Source of the DNA: Alphaproteobacteria bacterium
Lineage (GTDB): Bacteria > Pseudomonadota > Alphaproteobacteria > Rickettsiales > UBA3002
Length of the DNA stretch: 7,630 nucleotides
Assembly: GCA_021732545.1 (NCBI GenBank)
Contig: JAKFUW010000017.1
Location: 1-7,630 of the forward strand
Direction of reading: 5' to 3'
Shown here piece after piece: positions 1-6,916 of this stretch. Below the pieces are notes generated by a model. The model saw nothing but the letters and a program-made list of their open reading frames with translations, did not search any database and was not told the origin of the DNA. The translations under genes and the position numbers were made by a program. Each line of letters begins with the position of its first letter. Position 1 is the first letter of the stretch.

Positions 1-336
1 CCCGTCTTCAATCAAGCCGATATTCACCGTATATTCACCCGTACCACGGATAAAACTTTTGGTGCCATCGAGCGGATCGACCAACCAAAAACGCGTGGCA
101 CCAACGGGCAAAATCTGCTCATCATGTTCTTCGCTGATAATCGGGATGTGCGCAGTAAGCATCGTCAGTCCGTCCCAGATAATATGATGTGCCGCCATAT
201 CCGCTTGCGTCACGGGTGAGCGGTCATGTTTGCGCGTGATCTCAATATCTTGCGAAGCCACCTGCAAAATGGCCGCGCCCGCTTTTTGTGCAATGCGGCA
301 TAAGTCATTCAGAAATAATTCGTTTTTTTGTGGCAT
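1..336 (-). CDS. cysQ: 3'(2'),5'-bisphosphate nucleotidase, CysQ type (partial, N-terminal 112 residues)
   Basis: Predicted Mg-dependent phosphatase of the inositol monophosphatase superfamily. CysQ members turn 3'-phosphoadenosine 5'-phosphate (PAP) into AMP, removing the inhibitory by-product of sulfate assimilation. Translating the minus strand from the ATG at 336-334 gives an open frame of 112 codons to the window edge. The superfamily metal-binding signature is visible: acidic pair E69-E70 in PIISEEHD, then WLVDPLDGTKSF at 84-95 with D87 and D90 as likely metal ligands. GEYTVNIGLI (100-109) follows and is the CysQ-like version of this region; plain inositol monophosphatases usually have a different sequence after DGT. 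TRKHDRSPVTQAD (34-46) is the usual substrate-side segment near the N-terminus. The rest of the protein, normally about 250-270 residues, including the C-terminal metal-binding motif, lies outside the window. The ribosome site is weak (AAAAAG, 4 bases from the ATG). It is divergent from the glutamate dehydrogenase gene. A generic inositol monophosphatase or histidinol-phosphatase is less likely. Confidence 0.88.
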   Translation of the reverse strand, partial: MPQKNELFLNDLCRIAQKAGAAILQVASQDIEITRKHDRSPVTQADMAAHHIIWDGLTMLTAHIPIISEEHDEQILPVGATRFWLVDPLDGTKSFIRGTGEYTVNIGLIEDG

Positions 337-351
337 CGGGCTTTTTATCGC

Positions 352-380
352 GTGACAATTGGTTTAATCTTAGCGATATA
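352..380 (+). promoter_or_regulatory. Possible sigma70-type promoter for the glutamate dehydrogenase gene
   Basis: In the 92-bp divergent gap (337-428), GTGACA at 352-357 matches the -35 consensus TTGACA at five of six bases. After a 17-bp spacer, GATATA at 375-380 is a poor -10 element, matching about three of six. A shifted reading, TATACA at 377-382, fits the -10 better but makes the spacer 19 bp. Transcription would start near 387, leaving a leader of about 40 bases. The assignment rests on consensus matching alone. I found no equally good match facing cysQ, although its promoter must lie here or overlap this one. No operator or riboswitch fold was recognised in the gap. Confidence 0.3.
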
Positions 381-428
381 CACAAAGACCATCACGCACA
401 AGAACATTCACCATAAAGACGTTACGCC

Positions 429-3400
429 ATGACCGATGATTATAAAAAACGCTTCAACGAGATGGTCGCGGCAATCGTGTCGCATGTACCAGCCGATGCG
501 CCTGAGCTGCTTAGGCAATTTGTAGCAGGTTATTTTCACAAAATGCCGCTGATGGATTTGGAACAGCTCGATGTATCCGGTGCGTGTGAAACGGCCATCA
601 AAAGCTTTGGGTTTTTCAACTCCAAGCCGCAAAAACTTCAGATTCGCCATGATGATGTGTCGTCACATTTGCGAGGTGCCCCCGCACCGCGTTTTGTGCT
701 CGAAATTCACAATGATGATATGCCGTTCATCCTTGATTCGCTGATTGCCGAACTCACCCGTTTGGGCTTTCATATTTACGATGCGATTCACCCGATTTTT
801 TATCTTAAACGCAACAAAGACGGCAGCTTAAAACAGATCGTCATGGTTGATGATCATGGCGATGTACCGTCTGGTACCACGGCGGAATCCTTCATCCATT
901 TTGAACTGACTGCGCCGCCTGAAGGGCTTGCGATAGAAGGCCTGTTCGCCGACATCACGCGCATGTTGCAGTCGGTGGAAATGGTGGTGCACGATTGGAA
1001 ACCGATGGCTTCTCGCGCCCATGAGGTGATCAAACAGATCGGCAAACTCACCAAACATTTTGACGCGGATGAAATCAAAGAAGCACAAGACTTTTTAAAG
1101 TGGCTGAGCGAAAAGAATTTCGTGTTTCTGGGCTATATTGAATATCAGTTTTATGATGAAAACCATCAGTCGCATTTGAGTGTGGTCGAAAATTCCAAGC
1201 TTGGTATTTTCCGCATCGAAGACCCCGATCACAAACCTCAAGGCCTGCATGCAGTGGCACCTGAAATGTTGCAACCAGATCATGAATCGCAACTCATCGA
1301 GGTCACCAAATCCAATCGCAAATCATGGGTGCATCGCCCGGTATTGATGGATTATATCTCGATCAAGCGGCTTAATGCTGCGGGCGAAATCATCGGTGAA
1401 TGTCGCTTTTTGGGGCTGTTTACCAGCACCGTTTATTATCAAAGCGCTGATCGCATTCCATTCATTCGCCGCAAAATTGCGCGCACGCTCAACCGTGCGA
1501 ATTTTGATCCGATGAGTTATAATGGCAAAGCCCTCAAAGCCATTTTGGAATTTTATCCGCGCGATGAATTGTTCCAAATTACAGAAGATGATCTGTTTCA
1601 TTTTTCCATCGGCCTCATGTCGCTTGAATCACGCCCAGAGGTGAAGCTATTTGCCCGAACCGACCGCTATGCGCGCTTTATGAGCTGCATGGTCTATATC
1701 CCGCGTGATCGGTTTAGCTCCTATTTGCGCAATCAGATCAGCCTGATTTTAGAAACCGCCTATCAAGGCAAAATGACCGCCTTTTACACCCAACTCACCG
1801 ATTCTCCGTTGGCACGGCTGCATCTGATTATCGCGACCAAAGCAGGCGACATTCCAAAGCGCGTTGCGCGCGAGATTGAATCTCAGATTGCGCGCATCAC
1901 CAATCAATGGGCGGATTCTTTGCGCACCGCGCTCAATACAGCGCACGCGTCACACGAAGCGGACCGCCTGCATCATCTGTTTTGCGATGCCTTTGCCGAT
2001 GCCTACATCCAGCTCAACGATGCGAATGACGCGTTGCACGATATTCAAAAAGTGCAAGATTGTGTCACATCCGATGGATTGGCCGTGGCATTATTTCGCC
2101 GTAAAAACGAGACGCCCAATCATTTTCACCTGAAAATTTATTCCTATCAAACCAAGCGCGCACTGTCGGATATGCTTCCCATTCTGGAAAATCTTGGTTG
2201 CCGCGTCATCGAAGTAAACCCTTTCACCATTACCCCTAAATGGAGCAATGGCGAGATTTTGATCCGCGATTTTCTGCTCGAAATCGATGATTCGCGCGGT
2301 GCGCATATCGATGCAGCCATTCCCTATTTTGAAGAAACGCTAACCTATATCTGGCAAGGGCGCGTGGCCAATGATGCCTTTAATGCACTGGTGCTTGCCT
2401 CGCGTTTAACCTGGCGCGAAATTGAAATTATTCGCACCCTAGCACACTATCTGCGCCAAACTCGCTTTGCCTATAGCCAAAGCTATATGGCCGAAGTGCT
2501 GCTCAAACATCCGTTTATTGCGCGCCAGATCATCGAGATATTCATTGAAAAATTCTCACCTAAGCGTAATGCACGCGCAGATGATTCCCACCTTCGAGGC
2601 ATGCTCATCAAGCTCGAGCACGCGCTCGATGAGGTCTCGAACCTGGCAGAAGATCGTGTGATTCGCCGCTTTATCGATTTAATCGTCGCAGCCCTTCGTA
2701 CCAATTATTTTCAAACCAACGAGCACGGTGAACCCAAGTCTTATCTGTCCATTAAATTTCGTTCTGCCGATATTCCTGAACTGCCAAAGCCCGTTCCCTT
2801 CGCTGAGATTTTTGTCTATTCGCAGCGTGTGGAAGGGATTCATTTGCGCGGTGGCGCAGTGGCGCGAGGCGGCCTTCGTTGGTCGGATCGGATGGAAGAT
2901 TATCGCACCGAGGTGCTGGGTTTAGTCAAAGCACAAATGGTGAAAAATGCCGTGATTGTACCGCAAGGTGCCAAGGGTGGTTTCGTGCTCAAAAACCCTC
3001 CTTCGCCCGACGCTGGTCGCGACGCATTACAGCAAGAAGGCATTGCGTGCTACCAAGAATTTTTACGCGGATTGCTCGACATCACCGACAACATTGTGGG
3101 CGACGCGGTTGTGCCACCAATCAATGTCGTACGCTACGATCATGATGATCCTTATCTGGTGGTTGCCGCCGATAAAGGCACTGCGACTTTTTCTGATATC
3201 GCCAATGCGCTGGCCGCTGAATATGGCTTTTGGTTGGGCGATGCCTTTGCTTCGGGCGGGTCTGCAGGCTATGACCATAAAGATATGGCAATCACCGCCA
3301 AAGGCGCATGGATTTCGGTAGAGCGCCACTTTGCAGAACTGGGCATGGATATTCACGGACAGGATTTCACCGTGGCAGGCATCGGCGATATGTCAGGCGA

Positions 3401-5264
3401 TGTGTTTGGTAACGGATTATTGTTATCCCAGCGCATCCAGATGATTGCGGCGTTCAATCACAAACATATTTTCCTCGACCCTGCGCCCGATGCTGCCACA
3501 AGTTTTGCCGAACGCAAGCGGCTGTATGATCTGCCGCGCTCGCAATGGTCTGATTACAACGCATCGCTGATTTCACAAGGGGGCGGCATCTTTGCGCGCG
3601 ATCAAAAAGTGATCCCGCTAAGCGAAGAAATCCGCGCAAGCCTTAGCCTAACCGATACGCAGCTTTCGCCTGAAATGCTCATACAAGCCATCCTCAAAGC
3701 GCCGGTCGATTTGCTCTGGAATGGCGGCATCGGCACCTATGTCAAGGCCAGCACCGAATCGCACGAAGAGGTGGGTGATCGCAGTAACAATGCGCTGCGT
3801 GTGAATGGTAACGAACTGCGCTGCAAAGTGGTGGGCGAAGGTGGAAACCTTGGCTTGACTCAACGTGGCCGCATCGAATATGCGCTGATCGGCGGGCGTT
3901 TGAATACCGATGCGATTGATAATTCCGCAGGCGTGGATTGTTCGGATCACGAGGTGAATATCAAAATTGCGCTGGGCAAAGCGTCGTCTGATGGGCGGCT
4001 GAATAACGAGCAGCGCAACCATTTGCTTGAATCCATGACCGATGAGGTCACGCGTCTGGTGCTGCTCGATAATCGCCTGCAAACGCAAGCGCTCACCATC
4101 GCGCATAATCAAGGAGCTACCTTGCTGGAGCCACTCGCGCGGCTGATGCACACGCTGGAACAAGAAGAATTTTTAGATCGCAGCGTCGAATTTTTGCCCA
4201 CGCCCAAACAGCTCAGCGAGCTTCGCGCGAGAAAACAAGGCCTTACGCGGCCAGAGCTTGCGGTGCTATTATCCTATGCCAAACTGGCACTTTATCGCGA
4301 TTTGAAAGCATCCGATTTAGCGATATCTGATTATTTCAATCACGATTTATTGCGCTATTTCCCCAAACAGATGCAAGCGCCGTTTCAAGACGATATTTTA
4401 AGCCATCGCCTGCGTGCCGATATGGTGGCAACCATCATCACCAACAGCATGGTCAACCGCGCAGGGATTGCCTTTGCGCACAGCATCGCCGAAGAAACCG
4501 GCATGCACTCGTGCGACATTGCGCGCGCTTATGTCATCACCCGCGACGCGTTTAAATTGCGCACGCTGTGGGCGGATATTGAAGCGCTAGATGGCACCAT
4601 CAGCGCCGCTATTCAATCGAAAATGTTTGCCGATATCAGCCAGCTGATGGAGCATTGCGTATTGTGGTTTTTGGAAAATTGCCCCGAGCCACTCAACATT
4701 GAAGCGATCATGGCAAACTTTGCGCCCGCCATTGAAACTTTCATGGGGTGCTTTGAATCGCAGCTATCCACCACGCTCGAAAAAGCCTATCTCACCCAAA
4801 CCAGCAAGCTGGTGGAGGCCGATGTGCCATCGCCTTTGGCCAAGCGCATCGCAAGCTTAGAGGTGTTGGCGTCGGCATGCGATGTGGTGCAGGTGGCCAA
4901 TCACTTTAAACTCAGCGTGCACGTAACCGGCGCGGTCTATTTTGAACTGGGCGCAAGGCTGCGGCTGGGCTGGTTGCGCCGCTGCGCAAGCGCTGCCTTG
5001 TCGGATGCCTATTGGGATCAGCTCGCGGTTAAATCCCTCATCCGTGAACTCTATCGTCATCAGCGCCGCCTCACTGCTAAGGTGCTCGAAACCTTATGCA
5101 ATGACACCACCTGCCACACCAGTGTGGATGCCTGGCAAGCGCTACACAGTAAAGAGATGGAACGCTATCAGCGCTTTATCGATGATCTCAAATCGCAAGA
5201 ATCGATTGATCTTTCCATGCTGATTGTCGCCGCGCGCAATGTGGAATCGATCTGCGCATTGTAA
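429..5264 (+). CDS. gdhB: NAD-dependent glutamate dehydrogenase, large (GDH-180 / Bac_GDH) class
   Basis: Cytoplasmic enzyme that oxidatively deaminates L-glutamate to 2-oxoglutarate and ammonium with NAD+, linking amino-acid catabolism to the TCA cycle. At 1611 residues it has the family's usual length of about 1600. The N-terminal half is regulatory. An ACT-like segment with FVLEIHNDDMPFILDS lies at 89-104, a second around VKLFARTDRYARFMSCMVYIPRDR at 405-428 and a third around 565-600. The catalytic core follows: RGGLRWSDRMEDYRTE (813-828), then KAQMVKNAVIVPQGAKGG (834-851), where K839 and K849 probably correspond to the substrate and catalytic lysines of smaller GDHs. DKGTATFSDIAN starts at 915 and GSAGYDHKDM at 944. 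The Rossmann NAD site VAGIGDMSGDVFGNG is at 982-996. WNGGIGTY (1097-1104), VVGEGGNLGLTQ (1134-1145) and NSAGVDCSDHEVN (1165-1177) complete the core. A helical C-terminus carries GLTRPELA (1271-1278) and ITNSMVNRAG (1337-1346). The ATG at 429 has only a weak AAAGAC (415-420) upstream, but the N-terminus fits the family. It stands alone between a divergent and a convergent neighbour, so it is probably monocistronic. In some bacteria this class is allosterically controlled by amino acids; that cannot be read here. The symbol gdhB follows Pseudomonas usage. Confidence 0.96.
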   Translation: MTDDYKKRFNEMVAAIVSHVPADAPELLRQFVAGYFHKMPLMDLEQLDVSGACETAIKSFGFFNSKPQKLQIRHDDVSSHLRGAPAPRFVLEIHNDDMPFILDSLIAELTRLGFHIYDAIHPIFYLKRNKDGSLKQIVMVDDHGDVPSGTTAESFIHFELTAPPEGLAIEGLFADITRMLQSVEMVVHDWKPMASRAHEVIKQIGKLTKHFDADEIKEAQDFLKWLSEKNFVFLGYIEYQFYDENHQSHLSVVENSKLGIFRIEDPDHKPQGLHAVAPEMLQPDHESQLIEVTKSNRKSWVHRPVLMDYISIKRLNAAGEIIGECRFLGLFTSTVYYQSADRIPFIRRKIARTLNRANFDPMSYNGKALKAILEFYPRDELFQITEDDLFHFSIGLMSLESRPEVKLFARTDRYARFMSCMVYIPRDRFSSYLRNQISLILETAYQGKMTAFYTQLTDSPLARLHLIIATKAGDIPKRVAREIESQIARITNQWADSLRTALNTAHASHEADRLHHLFCDAFADAYIQLNDANDALHDIQKVQDCVTSDGLAVALFRRKNETPNHFHLKIYSYQTKRALSDMLPILENLGCRVIEVNPFTITPKWSNGEILIRDFLLEIDDSRGAHIDAAIPYFEETLTYIWQGRVANDAFNALVLASRLTWREIEIIRTLAHYLRQTRFAYSQSYMAEVLLKHPFIARQIIEIFIEKFSPKRNARADDSHLRGMLIKLEHALDEVSNLAEDRVIRRFIDLIVAALRTNYFQTNEHGEPKSYLSIKFRSADIPELPKPVPFAEIFVYSQRVEGIHLRGGAVARGGLRWSDRMEDYRTEVLGLVKAQMVKNAVIVPQGAKGGFVLKNPPSPDAGRDALQQEGIACYQEFLRGLLDITDNIVGDAVVPPINVVRYDHDDPYLVVAADKGTATFSDIANALAAEYGFWLGDAFASGGSAGYDHKDMAITAKGAWISVERHFAELGMDIHGQDFTVAGIGDMSGDVFGNGLLLSQRIQMIAAFNHKHIFLDPAPDAATSFAERKRLYDLPRSQWSDYNASLISQGGGIFARDQKVIPLSEEIRASLSLTDTQLSPEMLIQAILKAPVDLLWNGGIGTYVKASTESHEEVGDRSNNALRVNGNELRCKVVGEGGNLGLTQRGRIEYALIGGRLNTDAIDNSAGVDCSDHEVNIKIALGKASSDGRLNNEQRNHLLESMTDEVTRLVLLDNRLQTQALTIAHNQGATLLEPLARLMHTLEQEEFLDRSVEFLPTPKQLSELRARKQGLTRPELAVLLSYAKLALYRDLKASDLAISDYFNHDLLRYFPKQMQAPFQDDILSHRLRADMVATIITNSMVNRAGIAFAHSIAEETGMHSCDIARAYVITRDAFKLRTLWADIEALDGTISAAIQSKMFADISQLMEHCVLWFLENCPEPLNIEAIMANFAPAIETFMGCFESQLSTTLEKAYLTQTSKLVEADVPSPLAKRIASLEVLASACDVVQVANHFKLSVHVTGAVYFELGARLRLGWLRRCASAALSDAYWDQLAVKSLIRELYRHQRRLTAKVLETLCNDTTCHTSVDAWQALHSKEMERYQRFIDDLKSQESIDLSMLIVAARNVESICAL

Positions 5265-5284
5265 TGTTTCTATCGTCATTGCGA

Positions 5285-5302
5285 GCGACGATTCATCGTC
5301 GC
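5285..5302. repeat. Perfect hairpin inside the palindromic element
   Basis: GCGACGAT and ATCGTCGC are exact reverse complements around a TC centre, giving an 8-bp perfect inverted repeat (realistically a 7-bp stem with a TTCA loop). It lies 20 bases past the GDH stop codon. The GC-rich stem has no T-run after it, so it does not look like a classical intrinsic terminator by itself. Confidence 0.75.
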
Positions 5303-5330
5303 GTGGCAATCTATCATGATGGATCGCCAC
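5303..5330. repeat. 28-bp central palindrome inside the element
   Basis: GTGGC at 5303-5307 and GCCAC at 5326-5330 close a near-perfect palindrome centred on ATCATGAT (5313-5320). Of 14 symmetric pairs, 12 are Watson-Crick. The other two are A/C and T/G, which swap between mismatch and wobble depending on the strand transcribed, so the hairpin is similar in stability when read from GDH or from purH. Confidence 0.7.
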
Positions 5331-5367
5331 GGTCACTACGTTCCCTCGCGATGACGGCAGCACACAA

Positions 5368-6903
5368 TCAATGATTAAAATGCCGGATGCCGGTAAACAC
5401 CATCGCCATGGCATGCTGATCGGCGGCGGCGATGACTTCATCATCGCGAATCGAACCACCCGGTTGAATCAGTGCCGCGATGCCTGCACTTGCCGCCAGA
5501 TGCACATTATCGTCGAACGGGAAAAAGGCATCCGAGGCCAGCACCGCGCCTTGCGTGCTAAGACCAGCCGCGCGGGCTTTGTCTTGCGCCAGACGCACCG
5601 AATCAACCCTGCTCATTTGCCCTGCACCGATGCCGATCGTCGCGCCATCTTTGGCGATGATGATGGCGTTGGATTTCACATGTTTGCACACACTAAAGGC
5701 AAAATGTAAATCGGATAGTTGCTGAGCGGTCGGGGCTATTTTAGTCACGGTTTTAAGCGCATCATCGCCTAGCACACGATCATTTTCAGTCTGCACCAAA
5801 TAACCACCGCTGATGGATTTGATCATCCAGGATGGTGCAGATTTTTGTGGCATGCCCTGCGTGATCATCACCCGCAGATTTTTGCGTGTGGCAAGCAATG
5901 CTTGCGCATCATCGCTGATCGATGGCGCGATGATGACCTCTAAAAATAAACTCCCCAACGCCTCCACAAATGTTCTATCCAGCTCGCGATTCACCGCCAG
6001 AATGCCGCCATAAGCACTGACTGAATCGCAGGCGAGTGCCTTGATGAAAGCATCGGTTAATGTTGCACCAATCGCCACACCACACGGATTGGCGTGCTTG
6101 ATGATCGCCACTGCGGGTTGCTCACATTCGGCGACCAATTTAAAGGCCGCATCGGTATCTTGGATGTTATTATAACTAAGTTCTTTGCCTTGCAGTTGCG
6201 TGGCTTGCGCCATGCAAGGTGCAAGCGTGCGTTTGGCATAAAAGGCCGCTTGCTGATGCGGATTTTCACCGTAACGCAGCGTTTGTTTTAAATCGGCATC
6301 GAGCAGATGTGCCGGCCACGGATTCGCCTGCACGCGCGGCGCAAGCCAGCCTGCTACCACCGCATCATACGCCGCCGTGCGCGCAAATGCCTTAGCTGCC
6401 AGTGCGCGCGATTGCGCCTGGCTCATCACGGCACTCACCAAATCATAATCGCCCGCATCGGTTACCACCACCACATGATCGTGATTTTTCGCTGCCGCGC
6501 GAATCATCGCAGGGCCACCAATATCGATATTTTCAATCACCTCTTCCCACAATGCCTCTTTGGCAATCGTCGCTTCAAACGGGTAGAGATTCACCACCAC
6601 TAAATCAATTGGTGCAATGCCGTGCGCGTGCATCGCTGCTTGATGATCGGCGTTACCTCGCAGCGCTAAAATACCGCCATGAATGTTTGGATGTAGCGTT
6701 TTCACGCGGCCATCCATCATCTCAGGATAGTGCGTGATGTCCGATACATCCTGCACGCTCAGGCCATGCTCGCGCAGCAAGTTCGCGGTGCCGCCGGTGG
6801 AAATCAGCTCCACACCTTGGCCTGCCAGGCGCGCGGCTAATTGCACAATACCCGTTTTATCGGACACGGAAATCAACGCGCGTTTAATATGAATATCACT
6901 CAT
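5368..6903 (-). CDS. purH: Bifunctional purine biosynthesis protein PurH (AICAR formyltransferase / IMP cyclohydrolase)
   Basis: Catalyses the last two steps of de novo IMP synthesis: formyl transfer from 10-formyltetrahydrofolate to AICAR, then ring closure of FAICAR to IMP. It is cytoplasmic and 511 residues long, slightly under the usual 515-530. The N-terminal cyclohydrolase (MGS-like) domain shows SVSDKTG (12-18), STGGT (35-39), DGRVKTLHPNIHGG (64-77), NLYPF (105-109) and ENIDIGGPAMIRAAAKN (124-140). The formyltransferase domain shows LRYGENPHQ (209-217), SYNNIQDTDAA (243-253) and IKHANPCG (268-275), with K269 and H270 matching the catalytic Lys-His pair. Then come VSAYGGI, EVIIAP, SGGYLVQ, VKSNAI, GAGQMSRVDS, SDAFFPF, QPGGSIRD and the C-terminal MVFTGIRHFNH. 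The start at 6903-6901 (MSDIHIKRAL) fits the family N-terminus. The frame stays open to an ATG at 7035, but that would add 44 unrelated residues lying inside the upstream gene. An AGAAAG purine run lies 7 bases before the chosen ATG. The upstream dehydratase gene ends 13 bp away, so the two are probably co-transcribed. No purine riboswitch or PurR-like site was seen. Confidence 0.97.
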   Translation of the reverse strand: MSDIHIKRALISVSDKTGIVQLAARLAGQGVELISTGGTANLLREHGLSVQDVSDITHYPEMMDGRVKTLHPNIHGGILALRGNADHQAAMHAHGIAPIDLVVVNLYPFEATIAKEALWEEVIENIDIGGPAMIRAAAKNHDHVVVVTDAGDYDLVSAVMSQAQSRALAAKAFARTAAYDAVVAGWLAPRVQANPWPAHLLDADLKQTLRYGENPHQQAAFYAKRTLAPCMAQATQLQGKELSYNNIQDTDAAFKLVAECEQPAVAIIKHANPCGVAIGATLTDAFIKALACDSVSAYGGILAVNRELDRTFVEALGSLFLEVIIAPSISDDAQALLATRKNLRVMITQGMPQKSAPSWMIKSISGGYLVQTENDRVLGDDALKTVTKIAPTAQQLSDLHFAFSVCKHVKSNAIIIAKDGATIGIGAGQMSRVDSVRLAQDKARAAGLSTQGAVLASDAFFPFDDNVHLAASAGIAALIQPGGSIRDDEVIAAADQHAMAMVFTGIRHFNH

Positions 6904-6916
6904 GATGTCACTTTCT

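Larger units (their letters stand above)
5274..5356. repeat. 83-bp imperfect palindromic intergenic element (REP/MITE-like)
   Basis: The ends are inverted copies: CGTCATTGCGAG at 5274-5285 pairs with CTCGCGATGACG at 5345-5356, giving a 12-bp stem with one G-T wobble. Beyond a C/C mismatch, two more pairs follow. Inside sit two further adjacent palindromes (5285-5302 and 5303-5330), so a transcript or extruded DNA strand could form a multi-branched, cloverleaf-like fold. The terminal sequence resembles a dispersed family with CGTCATTGCGAG ends that I recall from intergenic regions of Rickettsiales-like and other bacteria; copy number in this genome cannot be judged from one window. There is no open reading frame of note, no poly-T tract and no clear target-site duplication at the edges. 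It fills the gap between convergent GDH and purH and could act as a two-way transcription stop or 3'-end stabiliser, which is inference. Confidence 0.8.

Noticed and set aside
3648..4163. 171-codon open frame on the minus strand inside the glutamate dehydrogenase gene
   Set aside because: It lies wholly antisense to a strongly conserved catalytic region, its translation shows no recognisable motif, and long antisense frames are common opposite codon-biased genes.
429..5264. Possible inserted palindromic peptide element (Rickettsia RPE style) or frameshift in the very long GDH gene
   Set aside because: The reading frame is continuous, the length is normal for the family, conserved motifs appear in the expected order and spacing, and no segment looked foreign.
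5274..5356. tRNA-like or small RNA gene, suggested by the cloverleaf-like symmetry
   Set aside because: There is no T-loop (GTTCRA) or anticodon-arm pattern and no CCA end. The symmetry fits a palindromic DNA repeat better, and no promoter was seen.
5265..5367. Classical intrinsic terminator after GDH or purH
   Set aside because: Stable hairpins are present, but none is followed by a T-run in either direction, so I list them as a palindromic repeat and not as a terminator.
5371..5709. Plus-strand open frame of 112 codons opposite the 3' part of purH
   Set aside because: It is antisense to well-conserved formyltransferase motifs and its Cys/Arg/His-rich translation looks like a shadow of purH codons.
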